The translations under genes were made by a program, and so were the position numbers. Of a stretch of DNA of 64,000 nt, positions 10,773-21,636 are shown piece after piece. Within the stretch, counting starts at the first letter, position 1, and each line of letters starts with the position of its first letter. Where the stretch lies: contig NZ_BBWH01000004.1 in assembly GCF_001463705.1 (NCBI RefSeq), positions 1 to 64,000 on the forward strand, given 5' to 3'. This DNA comes from Aureimonas sp. AU12 (GTDB lineage Bacteria > Pseudomonadota > Alphaproteobacteria > Rhizobiales > Rhizobiaceae). The notes under the pieces are model-generated. The model did no database searches. It saw only the letters and a program-made list of their open reading frames with translations, and was not told the DNA's origin.

Positions 10773-11815
10773 GCGTTGCCCCAACCGGTCAGTTGCAGAA
10801 CGAAGGCGACGATGACGACCATGGCGAGCGAGATCGGAAGGAAGACCTTCCAGCCGAGCCGCATCAACTGGTCGTACCGGTAGCGAGGCACGAACGCCTT
10901 GACCATCGCGAACATGAAGAAGCAGAGCGCCACCTTCAGCAGGAACCAGATCACGCCGGGAACCCAGGTGAACGGAACGAAGCCGAACGGAGGAAGCCAG
11001 CCGCCGAGGAACAGGATGGTCATCAGCGAGCACATGAGGGTGATCGCGGCGTACTCGCCGAGCATGAACATCATGTACGGCGTCGAGCCATACTCGACCA
11101 TGAAGCCAGCGACGAGTTCGGATTCCGCTTCCGGCAGATCGAAAGGCGGCCGGTTCGTCTCGGCAAGCGCCGAGATGAAGAAGATGACGAACATCGGGAA
11201 AAGCGACAGCCAGTGCCAGTCGAGGAAAGACGAAGGCAAACCCACCATCGTGCCAGGACCGTCGATTTGCGCCATAACGATATCCGTCAGGTTCAGGGAG
11301 CCGACGCAGAGCAGAACGGTCACAATGACGAAGCCGATCGAGACTTCGTATGACACCATCTGCGCCGCCGAGCGAAGCGCGCCAAGGAAGGCGTATTTCG
11401 AATTGGACGCCCAACCACCCATGATCACGCCGTAGACCTCGAGCGACGAGATCGCGAAGATGTAGAGGATGCCGATATTGATATCGGCAATCACCCAACC
11501 CTCGGCGACCGGCACCACGGCAAACGTCGCCAACGCCAGCGTCACCGCGACGAGCGGCGCCAGGAGGAAGACGATCTTGTCGGCCGAGGCCGGGACGGTC
11601 GGCTCCTTCAGAACGAACTTCAGGAGATCGGCGAAGGACTGGAACAGGCCGAACGGACCGACGACGTTGGGACCGCGGCGCATCTGTACGGCCGCCCAGA
11701 TCTTGCGATCGGCCAGCAGGATGTAGGCGATCAGGATCAGCAGCACCACGAGGAAGAGCAGGCTCTGTCCGATGATGACGATGGCCGGCCAGATGTAGGA
11801 CCAGAAGATATCCAT
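10769..11815 (-). CDS. nuoH: NADH-quinone oxidoreductase subunit H
   Basis: Membrane subunit (ND1 homologue) forming the quinone-access chamber with NuoB and NuoD; 348 residues, about eight helices. Hallmarks are [20 protein letters not shown] near residue 35, the acidic loop [20 protein letters not shown], and [20 protein letters not shown]. It starts 15 nt after the nuoG stop and overlaps the next small gene by 4 nt. Confidence 0.97.
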   Translation of the reverse strand: MDIFWSYIWPAIVIIGQSLLFLVVLLILIAYILLADRKIWAAVQMRRGPNVVGPFGLFQSFADLLKFVLKEPTVPASADKIVFLLAPLVAVTLALATFAVVPVAEGWVIADINIGILYIFAISSLEVYGVIMGGWASNSKYAFLGALRSAAQMVSYEVSIGFVIVTVLLCVGSLNLTDIVMAQIDGPGTMVGLPSSFLDWHWLSLFPMFVIFFISALAETNRPPFDLPEAESELVAGFMVEYGSTPYMMFMLGEYAAITLMCSLMTILFLGGWLPPFGFVPFTWVPGVIWFLLKVALCFFMFAMVKAFVPRYRYDQLMRLGWKVFLPISLAMVVIVAFVLQLTGWGNA

Positions 11816-11830
11816 GTGTTCCAGTCGCCC

Positions 11831-13906
11831 CTACTCGGCAGCTTCGAGGTGCTCGGTGCGCGCGAGCTTCGAGCACTCGGCCATCACCTTGGAGGCCCGT
11901 GCGATCGGATTGGTAAGATAGAAGTCGCCGAGCCCGGAGCGGAAAGCGTCGCCGGCGAGAGCGCCGGACCGATCGGCCAACGTCGTGATCGCGTTCGAAT
12001 CAGCCTTCGTCAAGCCATCCTCGGCCAGCACCGGCACAGCAGCCACAAGTTCACGACGAAGGGCGGCCAGCGTGTCGAACGGAAGCGGCTTTCCAAGCAC
12101 AGCCGAGAGCGCCCGGAAGATCGCCCAGTCCTCTCTGGCATCACCCGGCGGGAAGGATGCGCGAGACCCCGTCTGGACGCGGCCTTCCGTATTGACCCAT
12201 GTTCCCGACTTCTCGGTATAGGCGGCGCTCGGCAGGATGACGTCGGCGCGATGGGCGCCCCGGTCGCCATGTGTTCCGATGTAGACGACGAACGCCCCGG
12301 GAGCGATCTCGATCTCGTCGGCGCCGAGGTTGAACAGGACATCGACAGCCCCGTTCGCCATCTCAGTGGCCGACGATCCGCCCTCCCCCGGCACGAAGCC
12401 GATATCGAGGCCTCCGACGCGCGAGGCGGCGGTGTGCAAGACGTTGAACCCGTTCCACGTGTTGGTCACCGCACCGATCTCGCGAGCCAGCGCTGCGACC
12501 GAGGAGAGGACGTCCGCGCCGTTGGCGCCGGCCAGCGGGCCTTGGCCGAGGATGATCATCGGGCGTTCCGCCGCCTTTAGCGCATCGAAGAAGGCGCCAT
12601 TGGCCCCCTCGATATCGCCGAGGGTCTGCGGCCCGGCACCGAGATAGGTCACGGCGTAGCGCAGGTCCGCATTCTCGCCAATCACGCCCACCGGGAAATC
12701 ACCGCGGCGCCAGCGCTTGCGAATTCTGGCGTTGAGGACAGGCGCTTCGAAGCGTGGGTTCGCGCCGATGATCAGCAGCGCGTCGGCGTCTTCGATGCCG
12801 GGGATGGACGTGTTGAAGACGTAGGACGCGCGACCGTCGGCCGGATCGATCTTGGAGCCGTCCTGCCGGCAATCGATATTGGCCGAACCCAACGAACCGA
12901 CCAGACGCTTCAGCGCCCACATATCTTCGACGGCGGCGAGATCGCCGGCGATCGCGCCGACCTTGGTCGGCTCGGCAGCCGAGATACGCGCCTTGATCGC
13001 GTCGAACGCCTCAGGCCAACTCGCCGGCTGCAGGCGTCCGTCGCGGCGCACGTAGGGCCGATCGAGACGCTGTGTGCGCAGGCCGTCCCAGACGAAGCGC
13101 GTCTTGTCGGAGATCCATTCCTCGTTGATGAGGTCGTTGGTGCGCGGCAGGATGCGCATCACGTCACGGCCGCGCGTGTCGACACGAATCGACGAGCCGA
13201 CGGCATCCATCACGTCGACCGTCTCGGTCTTCGTCAGCTCCCAAGGGCGCGCCTGGAACGCATAAGGACGCGAGGTCAGGGCGCCGACCGGGCAAAGGTC
13301 GATGACATTCCCCTGCAGCTCGGACGTCATCGCCTGCTCGAGATAAGTCGTGATCTCGGCATCCTCGCCGCGACCGACGAGACCCAACTCGGAAATGCCG
13401 GCAACCTCGGTGGTGAAGCGGACACAGCGCGTGCAGTGAATGCACCGCGTCATGATCGTCTTGACGAGCGGGCCGATATACTTGTCTTCGACCGCGCGCT
13501 TGTTTTCCTGATAGCGCGACGAGTCGACGCCGAAGGCCATTGCCTGGTCCTGCAGGTCGCACTCACCGCCCTGATCGCAGATCGGGCAATCCAGCGGGTG
13601 GTTGATCAGGAGGAATTCCATGACGCCCTCGCGGGCCTTCTTCACCATCGGCGTGTTGGTGAAGATCTCCGGCGCCTCGCCGTTCGGCCCCGGCCGCAGA
13701 TCCTTGACACCCATGGCGCAGGATGCCGTCGGCTTGGGCGGTCCGCCCTTCACCTCGATCAGGCACATGCGGCAGTTGCCGGCGATCGACAGCCGCTCGT
13801 GGAAGCAGAAACGCGGGATCTCAACGCCAGCCTCTTCCGCCGCCTGGAGCAGCGTATAGTGGTCGGGAACCTCGATCTCGTTGCCGTCGACTTTGATCTT
13901 TGCCAT
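11831..13906 (-). CDS. nuoG: NADH-quinone oxidoreductase subunit G
   Basis: Large iron-sulfur subunit of the complex I electron-input arm, 691 residues. The N-terminal 2Fe-2S domain shows [15 protein letters not shown] and a later Cys in SCAMGV. The NuoG-type His/Cys cluster follows in [18 protein letters not shown], then a 4Fe-4S motif in [10 protein letters not shown] with a distant Cys ([10 protein letters not shown]). The rest is the molybdopterin-oxidoreductase-like fold, catalytically inert in complex I. A 74-nt gap lies between nuoF and this gene. Confidence 0.97.
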   Translation of the reverse strand: MAKIKVDGNEIEVPDHYTLLQAAEEAGVEIPRFCFHERLSIAGNCRMCLIEVKGGPPKPTASCAMGVKDLRPGPNGEAPEIFTNTPMVKKAREGVMEFLLINHPLDCPICDQGGECDLQDQAMAFGVDSSRYQENKRAVEDKYIGPLVKTIMTRCIHCTRCVRFTTEVAGISELGLVGRGEDAEITTYLEQAMTSELQGNVIDLCPVGALTSRPYAFQARPWELTKTETVDVMDAVGSSIRVDTRGRDVMRILPRTNDLINEEWISDKTRFVWDGLRTQRLDRPYVRRDGRLQPASWPEAFDAIKARISAAEPTKVGAIAGDLAAVEDMWALKRLVGSLGSANIDCRQDGSKIDPADGRASYVFNTSIPGIEDADALLIIGANPRFEAPVLNARIRKRWRRGDFPVGVIGENADLRYAVTYLGAGPQTLGDIEGANGAFFDALKAAERPMIILGQGPLAGANGADVLSSVAALAREIGAVTNTWNGFNVLHTAASRVGGLDIGFVPGEGGSSATEMANGAVDVLFNLGADEIEIAPGAFVVYIGTHGDRGAHRADVILPSAAYTEKSGTWVNTEGRVQTGSRASFPPGDAREDWAIFRALSAVLGKPLPFDTLAALRRELVAAVPVLAEDGLTKADSNAITTLADRSGALAGDAFRSGLGDFYLTNPIARASKVMAECSKLARTEHLEAAE

Positions 13907-13980
13907 GTGCTTCTTCTTCGTTCCGGACCCTGCCAGACGGACCGAGCGCTTTTAGGAGCGCTCGGAACTCTCGTGACCGA

Positions 13981-15288
13981 CTACTCGGCAGCCTGGAGGA
14001 CGGGACGCCGGTCGAGATCGGCGTTGCGGGAGAATTCGTCAATGCGCCGTTCGATCTCGGCGCGGAAGTGGCGGATGAGACCCTGGATCGGCCAAGCTGC
14101 CGCATCGCCAAGGGCGCAGATCGTGTGGCCCTCGACCTGCTTCGTCACGTCGAGCAGCATGTCGATCTCCCGCTTCTGCGCGTTGCCGACGACCATGCGC
14201 TCCATCACGCGCCACATCCAGCCGGTGCCCTCGCGGCATGGCGTGCACTGGCCGCAGCTCTCGTGCTTGTAGAAGTAAGCGAGTCGCGCGATGGCACGGA
14301 CGATGTCGGTCGAACGATCCATGACGATCACGGCCGCCGTTCCGAAGGACGACTTGACCTCTCGCATGCCGTCGAAATCCATCGGCGCATCGAGGATCTG
14401 CTCCCCCGGGACCAGCGGGCAGGACGAACCGCCGGGGATCACCGCCAGAAGGTTCTCGTAGCCACCGCGCACGCCGCCGCAGTGGCGATCGATCAGCTCG
14501 CGGAACGGGATGCCCATCGATTCCTCGACCGTGCAGGGCCGGTTCACGTGGCCCGAGATCGAGAACAGTTTGGTGCCGGTGTTGTTGGGACGACCGATGC
14601 CGGCGAACCACGCGCCACCCCGGCGCAGGATCGTTGGCGCCACGGCGATCGACTCGACGTTGTTGACCGTCGTCGGGCAGCCGTAGAGCCCCATGTTCGC
14701 CGGGAATGGCGGCTTGAGGCGCGGCTGGCCCTTCTTTCCCTCGAGGCTTTCGAGAAGTGCGGTCTCCTCGCCGCAGATATAGGCTCCCGCGCCGTGATGG
14801 ACGTAGATGTCCATATCCCAGCCGCACTTGTTGCCCTGACCGAGCAGTCCCGCGTCGTAGCACTCGTCGATCGCCAGCTGAAGCGCCTCGCGCTCGCGGA
14901 TGTATTCGCCGCGTACGTAGATGTAGGCGACGTGCGCGTTCATCGCGCAGCCGGCGATCACGCAGCCCTCGACCAGAGTGAACGGGTCGTTGCGCATGAT
15001 CTCCCGGTCTTTGCAAGTCCCGGGTTCGGATTCGTCGGCATTGACGACGAGATAGTGCGGACGCTCGCCGATCTCTTTCGGCATGAACGACCACTTCAGA
15101 CCGGTCGGGAAGCCGGCGCCACCGCGTCCGCGCAAGCCCGAGGCCTTCATCTCGTTGATGATCCAGTCGCGGCCCTTTTCGATGAGACCTGCCGTCCCGT
15201 CGAAATGGCCGCGCTTCATGGCGCCCTTCAGGCTCTTGTCCCGAAGGCCGTAGATGTTGGTGAAGATGCGGTCCTGGTCCTGCAGCAT
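13981..15288 (-). CDS. nuoF: NADH-quinone oxidoreductase subunit F (FMN/NADH site)
   Basis: Binds NADH and FMN and carries cluster N3. The flavin/nucleotide motif [14 protein letters not shown] and [18 protein letters not shown] are clear, and the 4Fe-4S ligands are in [12 protein letters not shown] plus a C-terminal Cys in [14 protein letters not shown] chose the ATG at 15288 (MLQDQDRIF...) over a start six codons upstream because GGAGAGG lies just before it. The product is 435 residues, as usual for the family. Confidence 0.97.
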   Translation of the reverse strand: MLQDQDRIFTNIYGLRDKSLKGAMKRGHFDGTAGLIEKGRDWIINEMKASGLRGRGGAGFPTGLKWSFMPKEIGERPHYLVVNADESEPGTCKDREIMRNDPFTLVEGCVIAGCAMNAHVAYIYVRGEYIREREALQLAIDECYDAGLLGQGNKCGWDMDIYVHHGAGAYICGEETALLESLEGKKGQPRLKPPFPANMGLYGCPTTVNNVESIAVAPTILRRGGAWFAGIGRPNNTGTKLFSISGHVNRPCTVEESMGIPFRELIDRHCGGVRGGYENLLAVIPGGSSCPLVPGEQILDAPMDFDGMREVKSSFGTAAVIVMDRSTDIVRAIARLAYFYKHESCGQCTPCREGTGWMWRVMERMVVGNAQKREIDMLLDVTKQVEGHTICALGDAAAWPIQGLIRHFRAEIERRIDEFSRNADLDRRPVLQAAE

Positions 15289-15302
15289 GTAACCTCTCCG
15301 CC

Positions 15303-16466
15303 TCAATCCACCTTGTCGGCGTCGCCCTTCGGGCGATCCGTCGCGGCATCGGTTCCCGTCGTGTCCGACGTGTTCGAGCGCTGGCCTTCAAGCGTATCGC
15401 TCGCGCCGCTCGTCTTGTTCGAAAGGTCCGCACCGGCAGGCGACGGGCGCTTCTCGTCACCGACGAATTTGGTGTCGTCGACGACGGCCTTGTCGGCCGC
15501 CTCGCCCTTGGTTTTTAGTGGGCCGTCCGAGCGAGGTTCGCCATCCGTCGAACCGGAGGCCGCGCCGAACTCGGCCTTGTCCCGCTCGGCCGATCCCGTC
15601 GGACCCTGCTGGGTGCCGCCGGTCTGTCCGGAACCGGGCCGATCGGCACCGGCTGCAGGATCGAAGCTGGCAGCCTTGTCCGCCGCCTCGCGCGATTGGG
15701 ATGCTGGCGCCTTGCCGGGTGCCTCGATCGAAGCATCGGTCTCGGGTGCCGCCGTGTTCACGCGACCTGCCTGAGACGGAGACGCCGCACCCGAAGCGGG
15801 GGCCGAACCGGCAGCAGACGTCGTCGGCGCATCCTGGTCGATATCGTCGTCATCGTCGAACGTGTTCAACGTCGTCAAACCGCCGATCGGAACCGAGAGA
15901 TGGCGGTCGACCTGCGGCCCCTTGCGGACGCCGGCCCCCTCGCCCCGATCGAACGCCTCGATGATCTCGGCAAGACGCTCGCCCGTCAGATCCTCGTAAG
16001 TGTCCTTGAAGATCATGACCATCGGCGCGTTGACGCAGGCGCCGAGGCACTCGACCTCTTCCCACGACAGCGTCCCGCTCTCGTTCAGATGGAAAGGCTC
16101 GGGATGGATGTGCTTGCGGCAGGTGGCTTTCAGCTCATCCGAACCCCGCAGCATGCAGGGCGTCGTGCCGCATATCTGCACGTGAGCGCGCGTGCCCACC
16201 GGCTTCAGATGGAACTGGGTATAGAACGTCGCGACCTCGAGGACCCGGATCATCGGCATGCGCAGCTTGTCCGCGACATACTCGATGGCAGCCTTGGTCA
16301 CCCAACCGTCCTGCTCCTGCGCCCGCATGAGAAGCGGAATCACGGCGGACTGCTGCCGGCCTTCGGGATATTTGCGGATCACGTCTTCGGCCCAGCCCGC
16401 GTTCTCTGTCGAGAAGGCGAAGCCCTTCGGCTGAACGGTATCTTCCGCAAGACGTCTGACGGACAT
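15303..16466 (-). CDS. nuoE: NADH-quinone oxidoreductase subunit E with long low-complexity tail
   Basis: Carries the 2Fe-2S cluster N1a next to NuoF. Ligands are C99 and C104 (CGTTPC) and C140 and C144 (CLGAC), all present. The family core ends near residue 200. Residues from about 205 to 387 are an Asp/Ser/Thr/Ala/Gly-rich, probably disordered tail beginning with an [10 protein letters not shown] acidic patch. Rhizobial NuoE proteins are known to be longer than the E. coli one, but this tail nearly doubles the protein. A 164-nt gap separates it from nuoD upstream. Confidence 0.95.
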   Translation of the reverse strand: MSVRRLAEDTVQPKGFAFSTENAGWAEDVIRKYPEGRQQSAVIPLLMRAQEQDGWVTKAAIEYVADKLRMPMIRVLEVATFYTQFHLKPVGTRAHVQICGTTPCMLRGSDELKATCRKHIHPEPFHLNESGTLSWEEVECLGACVNAPMVMIFKDTYEDLTGERLAEIIEAFDRGEGAGVRKGPQVDRHLSVPIGGLTTLNTFDDDDDIDQDAPTTSAAGSAPASGAASPSQAGRVNTAAPETDASIEAPGKAPASQSREAADKAASFDPAAGADRPGSGQTGGTQQGPTGSAERDKAEFGAASGSTDGEPRSDGPLKTKGEAADKAVVDDTKFVGDEKRPSPAGADLSNKTSGASDTLEGQRSNTSDTTGTDAATDRPKGDADKVD

Positions 16467-16630
16467 CGGACCTCGATTTCAGAACGGTTCCAGCATGCTC
16501 ATGCTGCGGCGCGTTCTAACATAGACTGCACAAAACGCCAGCGATCCGCACGATGCCGATCACGTCGATGAGAGCGGTTTCGCACCGTTCCCGTATTCCT
16601 TCCGCCGCCCCGCCTCAGCGGGCCGGCAGC

Positions 16631-17821
16631 CTACCGATCGACTTCGCCGAACACGATATCGCAGGATCCAAGGATCGCGGACACGTCGGCCAGCATGTGG
16701 TTGCGGCAGAGGAAGTCCATGGCCTGCAAATGGGCGAACCCTGGCGCCTTGATCTTGCAGCGGTAAGGCTTGTTTGTCCCGTCCGCCACGAGGTAGACGC
16801 CAAATTCGCCCTTCGGTGCCTCGACCGCGGCATAGACCTCGCCCGCCGGAACGTGGAAGCCTTCGGTGTAGAGCTTGAAGTGATGGATCAGGGCTTCCAT
16901 CGAACGCTTCATCTGCCCGCGCTTGGGCGGCACGACCTTACCCTCGGTCGATGACACGGGACCGACGCGTTCGCGGCCTGACAAACGCTCGATGCACTGC
17001 TTCATGATGTGGGTGGACTGCCGCATCTCCTCCATGCGGATGAGATAGCGATCGTAGCAGTCGCCGTTCTTGCCGATGGGAATGTCGAATTCCATCTGGT
17101 CGTAGCACTCATAGGGCTGCGACTTGCGCAGGTCCCATGCGGCGCCGGAACCGCGCACCATCACACCGGAGAAACCGAGCGCCCAGGCGTCGTCGAGATC
17201 GACCACGCCGATATCGACGTTGCGCTGCTTGAAGATGCGGTTCTCGGTCAGCAGCTCGTCGATGTCGGCAAGCGCCTTCAGGAACGGGTCGCACCAGGCA
17301 CCGATATCGTCGACGAGCTGCTGCGTCAGATCCTGGTGGACGCCCCCCGGACGGAAATAGGCGGCATGTAGACGAGCGCCGCTGGCGCGCTCGTAGAACA
17401 CCATCAGCTTCTCGCGCTCCTCGAAGCCCCAAAGCGGCGGGGTCAGCGCGCCGACGTCCATCGCCTGCGTCGTGACGTTGAGGAGATGCGAAAGAATGCG
17501 ACCGATCTCGCAGTAGAGAACGCGGATCAGCTGCCCGCGGATCGGCACATCGACATCCGCCAGCCGCTCGATCGCCAGACAGAAGGCGTGCTCCTGGTTC
17601 ATCGGCGCGACGTAGTCCAGTCGGTCGAAATACGGAATCGCCTGCAGATAGGTTTTCTGCTCGATCAGCTTTTCGGTGCCGCGATGCAGGAGACCGATAT
17701 GCGGATCCACGCGCTCGACGTTCTCGCCGTCGAGTTCCAGCACAAGACGGAGAACGCCGTGAGCGGCCGGATGCTGCGGTCCGAAATTGATGTTGAAGTT
17801 GCGGACGTCGATCTCGGCCAC
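16631..17821 (-). CDS. nuoD: NADH-quinone oxidoreductase subunit D
   Basis: Hydrogenase-like 49-kDa subunit lining the quinone-binding pocket, 396 residues; not fused to NuoC. Hallmarks are [20 protein letters not shown] with the quinone-site histidine region, [14 protein letters not shown], and the C-terminal DPxxGE-related segment FGEVDR at the very end. It follows the GFA-like gene by 2 nt, so its ribosome-binding site lies inside that gene's end. Confidence 0.97.
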   Translation of the reverse strand: MAEIDVRNFNINFGPQHPAAHGVLRLVLELDGENVERVDPHIGLLHRGTEKLIEQKTYLQAIPYFDRLDYVAPMNQEHAFCLAIERLADVDVPIRGQLIRVLYCEIGRILSHLLNVTTQAMDVGALTPPLWGFEEREKLMVFYERASGARLHAAYFRPGGVHQDLTQQLVDDIGAWCDPFLKALADIDELLTENRIFKQRNVDIGVVDLDDAWALGFSGVMVRGSGAAWDLRKSQPYECYDQMEFDIPIGKNGDCYDRYLIRMEEMRQSTHIMKQCIERLSGRERVGPVSSTEGKVVPPKRGQMKRSMEALIHHFKLYTEGFHVPAGEVYAAVEAPKGEFGVYLVADGTNKPYRCKIKAPGFAHLQAMDFLCRNHMLADVSAILGSCDIVFGEVDR

Positions 17822-17823
17822 GG

Positions 17824-18255
17824 TCAGGCCCCTTGTTCGTTGGCGAATTGCGCCATGACTTCGGCGCCGGTCAGCTTACGGGTATGATTGGCGAAGGCGT
17901 AGGTGTCGGGCTTGTCGTCGACGAAGATCTCCTCCGCGAAGACGAACTCTTCCGGATCGTCGAACGCCTGCATCGAAACGGCTGCGGCCGAGCCGTCCTG
18001 CATGCGCCATGCGATGCTCGAGCCGCAAGCCTTGCAGAAGAGCCGCTCGCCATAATCGGACGACCGAAACACTGAAAGGCCGCCGGACAGGGTGAAGGAC
18101 AACGAGCTTCCACACGGCACCGCCATGAATGTACCGCCGCTCCAGCGCCGGCACATCGAGCAATGGCAGACATCCATCTCGAACTTCGACGGCGCCGCTT
18201 CGAAGCGAACCGCGCCGCAGAGACAGCCACCAGCGCGCAGGGGTCCCTCACCCAT
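17824..18255 (-). CDS. GFA/CENP-V-type zinc protein inside the nuo operon
   Basis: A 143-residue protein of the glutathione-dependent formaldehyde-activating (GFA/CENP-V) fold. Zinc ligands are visible as C11 and C13 (CLCG), C30, C32 and C35 (CHCSMC), and C74 and C77 (CKAC), the full seven-cysteine pattern for two zinc sites. Family members bind zinc and sometimes glutathione conjugates; the substrate here cannot be read from the sequence. It starts 7 nt after nuoC and stops 2 nt before nuoD, so it is cotranscribed with complex I without disrupting it. Its relation to complex I is unproven. Confidence 0.88.
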   Translation of the reverse strand: MGEGPLRAGGCLCGAVRFEAAPSKFEMDVCHCSMCRRWSGGTFMAVPCGSSLSFTLSGGLSVFRSSDYGERLFCKACGSSIAWRMQDGSAAAVSMQAFDDPEEFVFAEEIFVDDKPDTYAFANHTRKLTGAEVMAQFANEQGA

Positions 18256-18262
18256 GGCCGCC

Positions 18263-18856
18263 TCAGCTCGCCTTGGCCTTTTCGTCGCCGGGCAGCACGT
18301 AGTCCGTACCTTCCCATGGCGACAGGAAGTCGAAATTGCGGAACTCCTGGCGAAGTTCGACGGGCTCGTAGACGACCTGTTTCAGCTGCTCGTCGTAGTG
18401 AACCTCGACGAACCCCGTCAACGGGAAGTCCTTGCGCAGCGGGTGCCCTTCGAAACCGTAGTCGGTGAGGATCCGGCGCAGATCGGGATGCCCTGTGAAG
18501 AGAATTCCATATAGATCATAAGCTTCGCGCTCGAACCAGTCGGCACCCGAGAACACGCCTGTCATCGACGGAACCGGCGCATCTTCGCTGGTGCGCACCT
18601 TAATGCGGATCCGATGGTTCAGCCGGGGCGACATGAGGTGGTAGACCACGTCGAAGCGATCGACGCGACCTGGATAGTCGACGCCGCAGATATCGACGAA
18701 CGACTTGAACTGGCAGTGCGGATCATCGCGCAGGAAGATCATGACCTCGACGATGTCGGCTGCAGAAACCACGATGGTCAGCTCGCCGAACGCGATCTCG
18801 CGGCCTGCGATCTTGCCACCCAGCGTTTCACCGAGAAACTCGGAAAGCTCGTCCAT
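18263..18856 (-). CDS. nuoC: NADH-quinone oxidoreductase subunit C
   Basis: 30-kDa peripheral-arm subunit, 197 residues from the ATG at 18856 ([14 protein letters not shown]). The signature [44 protein letters not shown] region is present around residues 115-155, with the expected ExYDLxG core. A 60-codon upstream extension of the frame overlaps nuoB and is not credible. It is separate from NuoD, as in other alphaproteobacteria. Confidence 0.96.
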   Translation of the reverse strand: MDELSEFLGETLGGKIAGREIAFGELTIVVSAADIVEVMIFLRDDPHCQFKSFVDICGVDYPGRVDRFDVVYHLMSPRLNHRIRIKVRTSEDAPVPSMTGVFSGADWFEREAYDLYGILFTGHPDLRRILTDYGFEGHPLRKDFPLTGFVEVHYDEQLKQVVYEPVELRQEFRNFDFLSPWEGTDYVLPGDEKAKAS

Positions 18857-18863
18857 CAGATCC

Positions 18864-19421
18864 TCAGCGCTCGATCGTACCGGTGCGGCGGATCTTCTTC
18901 TGGAGAAGAAGAACGCCATACAGAAGGGCTTCCGCCGTGGGCGGGCAACCGGGAACGTAGATATCGACGGGAACGACGCGATCGCAGCCGCGCACGACCG
19001 AATACGAATAGTGGTAGTAGCCGCCACCGTTCGCACACGATCCCATCGAGATCACGTAGCGCGGTTCCGGCATCTGGTCGTAGACCTTACGCAGCGCCGG
19101 TGCCATCTTGTTCGTCAGCGTGCCCGCGACGATCATCACATCCGACTGACGCGGCGAAGCACGAGGTGCGAAGCCGAAGCGCTCCCCATCGTAGCGCGGC
19201 ATCGACATCTGCATCATTTCCACGGCGCAGCAGGCCAGACCGAAGGTCATCCACATGAGAGAGCCGGTGCGGGCCCACTGGATCAGGTCTTCCGTCGAGG
19301 TGACGATGAAGCCCTTGTCGGCCAGCTCATCGTTGACGTCGGTCACGAAGGGATCGGCCGCCGGAGCGACCTGCAGGTCCGAACGCGATGCGAACGGCGC
19401 GGATCCGGGGGTCAATCCCAT
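18864..19421 (-). CDS. nuoB: NADH-quinone oxidoreductase subunit B
   Basis: Carries cluster N2, the last iron-sulfur centre before quinone. The adjacent-cysteine pair is in [12 protein letters not shown], with the further ligands in [20 protein letters not shown] and [15 protein letters not shown] chose the ATG at 19421 (MGLTPGSAP), preceded by AAAGGTG; an ATG seven codons earlier is also open. With this start it overlaps the nuoA end by 10 nt. Length 185 residues. Confidence 0.96.
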   Translation of the reverse strand: MGLTPGSAPFASRSDLQVAPAADPFVTDVNDELADKGFIVTSTEDLIQWARTGSLMWMTFGLACCAVEMMQMSMPRYDGERFGFAPRASPRQSDVMIVAGTLTNKMAPALRKVYDQMPEPRYVISMGSCANGGGYYHYSYSVVRGCDRVVPVDIYVPGCPPTAEALLYGVLLLQKKIRRTGTIER

Positions 19422-19777
19422 TCGAGAGCACCTTTCTTCCATTCATAGATGAAGCCGACGGTCAGCACGCCGAGAAATACCATCATCGACCAGAGACCGG
19501 CCCATCCGAGTTCACCGAACGAGGCCGCCCAGGGGAAGAGAAATGCCACTTCCAGATCGAAAATGATGAAGAGAATCGACACGAGATAGAAGCGTACGTC
19601 GAACTTCATGCGGGAGTCGTCGAACGCGTCGAAGCCGCATTCGTAAGCCGAAAGCTTCTCGTCGTCCGGCGCCTTGAAGGCGAGGAGAAACGGAGAAACC
19701 AGAAGCGCCAGGCCGATGAACAGGGCGACGCCGAAGAAGATGATGATCGGAAGGTAGGATCCCAGAAGCTCGTTCAA
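19412..19777 (-). CDS. nuoA: NADH-quinone oxidoreductase subunit A, TTG start
   Basis: Small complex I membrane subunit (ND3 homologue), first gene of the operon. Three helices and the conserved loop [21 protein letters not shown], with the flexible-loop cysteine, are clear. A TTG at 19777 gives exactly 121 residues ([13 protein letters not shown]...), the usual NuoA length, and GGGGA lies about 10 nt upstream. The frame stays open for 40 more codons to 19897, but that extension has no NuoA-like content. Confidence 0.93.
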   Translation of the reverse strand: MNELLGSYLPIIIFFGVALFIGLALLVSPFLLAFKAPDDEKLSAYECGFDAFDDSRMKFDVRFYLVSILFIIFDLEVAFLFPWAASFGELGWAGLWSMMVFLGVLTVGFIYEWKKGALEWD

Positions 19778-19928
19778 AAGCCGACGTCCCCGTGTCGGAT
19801 CGGACCCGTGGTCGAGGATTTCCTCGCCGTTTCGGATCGTCAACCAGTCGATTCCAAAGTGAGATAAGAGGATCGTCGACCGCAACAATGCGTCCAACAG
19901 CCACGCCCGATCTCCCGCATTGCGGCGA

Positions 19929-19957
19929 GGATTAGACCCTTCCTAAGTTGGACGCAA
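19929..19957 (-). promoter_or_regulatory. Candidate nuo operon promoter
   Basis: On the minus strand TTGCGT (19957-19952) and TAATCC (19934-19929) are separated by 17 nt, about 145 nt before the nuoA start. The -35 agrees with the TTG core of alphaproteobacterial housekeeping promoters; the -10 is imperfect. The 19778-20077 gap contains no gene and must contain the nuo promoter. Confidence 0.35.
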
Positions 19958-20077
19958 GGCGACACCGGCGACCGGAGACTGCGATCTTTTCGCGCTCATG
20001 AACCAAACTCGCTGACGAAAACGAGCTATGGAAACTATGCTTATTCGTCTCGCTAAGTTCTGGAGGTCTCAGATGAA

Positions 20078-20154
20078 TGGCGCGAGTGACGGGGCTCGAA
20101 CCCGCGACCTCCGGCGTGACAGGCCGGCACTCTAACCAGCTGAGCTACACCCGC
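20078..20154 (-). tRNA. tRNA-Asp (GTC), copy 1
   Basis: A 77-nt cloverleaf on the minus strand with encoded CCA. The acceptor stem is GCGGGTG with CACTCGC (one G-T pair), the anticodon loop contains GTC, and the T-arm has GGTTCGAGCC. It differs from copy 2 by one base in the D-arm (GCTCAGCTGG here, GCTCAGTTGG there). Confidence 0.96.
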
Positions 20155-20248
20155 GTACCATCACTTCCACCGGAAGCGCATTACCTCCCCTTTCGGGGGC
20201 CTTGATGTCACATTTCTTGCAACGGACCCGAAGGTCCCGAAGAAGAAA

Positions 20249-20325
20249 TGGCGCGAGTGACGGGGCTCGAACCCGCGACCTCCGGCGTGACAGGCCGGCA
20301 CTCTAACCAACTGAGCTACACCCGC
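20249..20325 (-). tRNA. tRNA-Asp (GTC), copy 2
   Basis: A second tRNA-Asp in the same orientation, 94 nt upstream of copy 1, with the same acceptor, anticodon (GTC) and T-arm, and encoded CCA. The two copies are probably one transcript processed into two tRNAs. Confidence 0.96.
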
Positions 20326-20561
20326 GCTTGTTGCCGCCGACGTGTCCGTCAGCGGCATGAGTGGTCGTTTAGAAGCTGGTCATCGGAGTGTCAACCGGCA
20401 TTTCGGACCTCGCCTTAAAACGCTCGGGATCAACGCCATAGCCGGATGTCTGAGGGGCGCGAACTTTCATCGAGCCCGAATCGCCTCATGTCGAAGCAGC
20501 GCCGTGGCCATCGGCGGCGACTTGCGTTCCCCCTCGTCATCCCCTAATGGCTTGCCGCGTC

Positions 20562-20637
20562 GGGCGATTAGCTCAGTTGGTAGAGCGCCTCGTTTACACC
20601 GAGGATGTCGGCAGTTCGAGCCTGTCATCGCCCACCA
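20562..20637 (+). tRNA. tRNA-Val (TAC)
   Basis: A 76-nt cloverleaf: acceptor GGGCGAT with ATCGCCC, D-arm GCTCAGTTGGTAGAGC, anticodon loop TTTACAC giving anticodon TAC, T-arm with GTTCGAG, and encoded CCA. It faces away from the tRNA-Asp pair and flanks the accessory cluster that follows. Confidence 0.96.
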
Positions 20638-21012
20638 TGCCATCCACCAGGCTGGGGCCAGCTTATCTCGGTGTAAGTCGTTCGCGGCCGCGGCCAGCGA
20701 TGGGCATCCCTTCCGGCAAAGCCCGGGCCGGCGCACCTCGTAGGGCTTTCCACTTCGATTGATGGATCTGCGTTCAACGAGCATGGGCCACGTTGGAATC
20801 GCCATGCGGATTGGCGACGAGCCAGACTTGCGCGTGATCAGAGTGCTGATGGGAGGGCCTGATGCGCGCGCTTCGGCGATGATGGCCGGATGCTCACGGA
20901 ACTCGCTGATATGCACCGGCGACTCGCGCAAAACCGCTCACGAAGGCCAGCGTCGAATATCTCGTCGTCGTTCGGAATACCAGTTTTCGCGATCAGCTCG
21001 CGTGAACCGGAC
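20638..21012. other. Intergenic stretch without supported gene
   Basis: Short frames exist on both strands, but none has a family signature or a convincing ribosome site. The longest minus-strand frame runs through the antisense of tRNA-Val and is an artefact. The stretch could be eroded DNA between the tRNA and the TetR gene. Confidence 0.4.
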
Positions 21013-21561
21013 CTACATGTCCTTCGATCCGAAAAACGACCGCGTCTCGCCGATGATCTCGTCCGACAGCTCCGCGTCATCGGTCGCGCGTGAGAGGATG
21101 AGCGCCCCGACCATCGCCGACCAGGAGGCGATCGCGGCCTGACGACGGGCCTTTTCGTCGAGGTTGGGGAACGCAGTGCTCATCCGGTCGATCTGGGATC
21201 GAAGCCCCTGCGTCATGGCCGCCCGAGCCGCGGGGGTCTGATGACGGAGATCGGCGGCGAGACCGGCGGTCGGGCAGCCGCCGGCCGGATTGTCGCGATG
21301 CTTGCGAGATAGATAGGCGTCCAGAAACGCGTCGAGCCCACTGTCGCTAACGCTTTCGGCGCCCAGCACGTGCGCCATCGTCTGCGCGATCAGGTCGTCC
21401 TTCGACCGAAAGTGCCCATAGAAACCGCCATGCGTCAGGCCAGCAGCTTTCATCACCTCGGCGACGCCGACGGAATCAAAGCCTTTCTGGCGAAACAGGC
21501 GTCCAGCCGCGTCCAAGATGCCGTTGCGGTTCTGTGCCATCTGCTCCCGGCTGACCTTCAT
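21013..21561 (-). CDS. TetR/AcrR family transcriptional regulator
   Basis: A 182-residue one-component repressor. The N-terminal DNA-binding domain includes RNGILDAAGRLFRQKGFDSV and the recognition-helix region MKAAGLTHGGFYGHFRSKDDL; the C-terminal part is a ligand-binding domain with a RKHRDNPAGGCPTAGLAADL segment typical of TetR_C relatives acting on electrophile or reductase genes. The ATG at 21561 has a GGAGG site upstream; a 40-codon upstream extension of the frame reaches into the divergent gene's start and is rejected. It diverges from the SDR gene across a 108-nt region with two repeated operator-like sites. Confidence 0.9.
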   Translation of the reverse strand: MKVSREQMAQNRNGILDAAGRLFRQKGFDSVGVAEVMKAAGLTHGGFYGHFRSKDDLIAQTMAHVLGAESVSDSGLDAFLDAYLSRKHRDNPAGGCPTAGLAADLRHQTPAARAAMTQGLRSQIDRMSTAFPNLDEKARRQAAIASWSAMVGALILSRATDDAELSDEIIGETRSFFGSKDM

Positions 21562-21583
21562 CACGGCCTCCTCGCATTTCCCG

Positions 21584-21613
21584 TTGACAGTTACATGATG
21601 ACGGTCATATTTA
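21584..21613 (+). promoter_or_regulatory. Candidate promoter of the SDR gene
   Basis: TTGACA (21584-21589), an 18-nt spacer, then TATTTA (21608-21613) pointing to the SDR gene. The spacer contains the first operator-like repeat. On the opposite strand a perfect TATAAT lies at 21643-21638, pointing to tetR, so the two promoters face each other and overlap. Confidence 0.55.
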
Positions 21614-21636
21614 CGGCCATACATGATGATCGTCAT
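21593..21636. promoter_or_regulatory. Twin TetR operator candidates
   Basis: Two near-identical 16-bp sites, ACATGATGACGGTCAT (21593-21608) and ACATGATGATCGTCAT (21621-21636), start 28 bp apart. Each has dyad symmetry around ATGA...TCAT. The first overlaps the SDR promoter spacer, the second lies just past its expected start point and next to the tetR TATAAT, a layout fitting autoregulation and repression of the neighbour. Confidence 0.6.

Noticed and set aside
20467-20931. 154-codon minus-strand frame
   Set aside because: It contains the standard translation artefact of the antisense of a tRNA gene (tRNA-Val).
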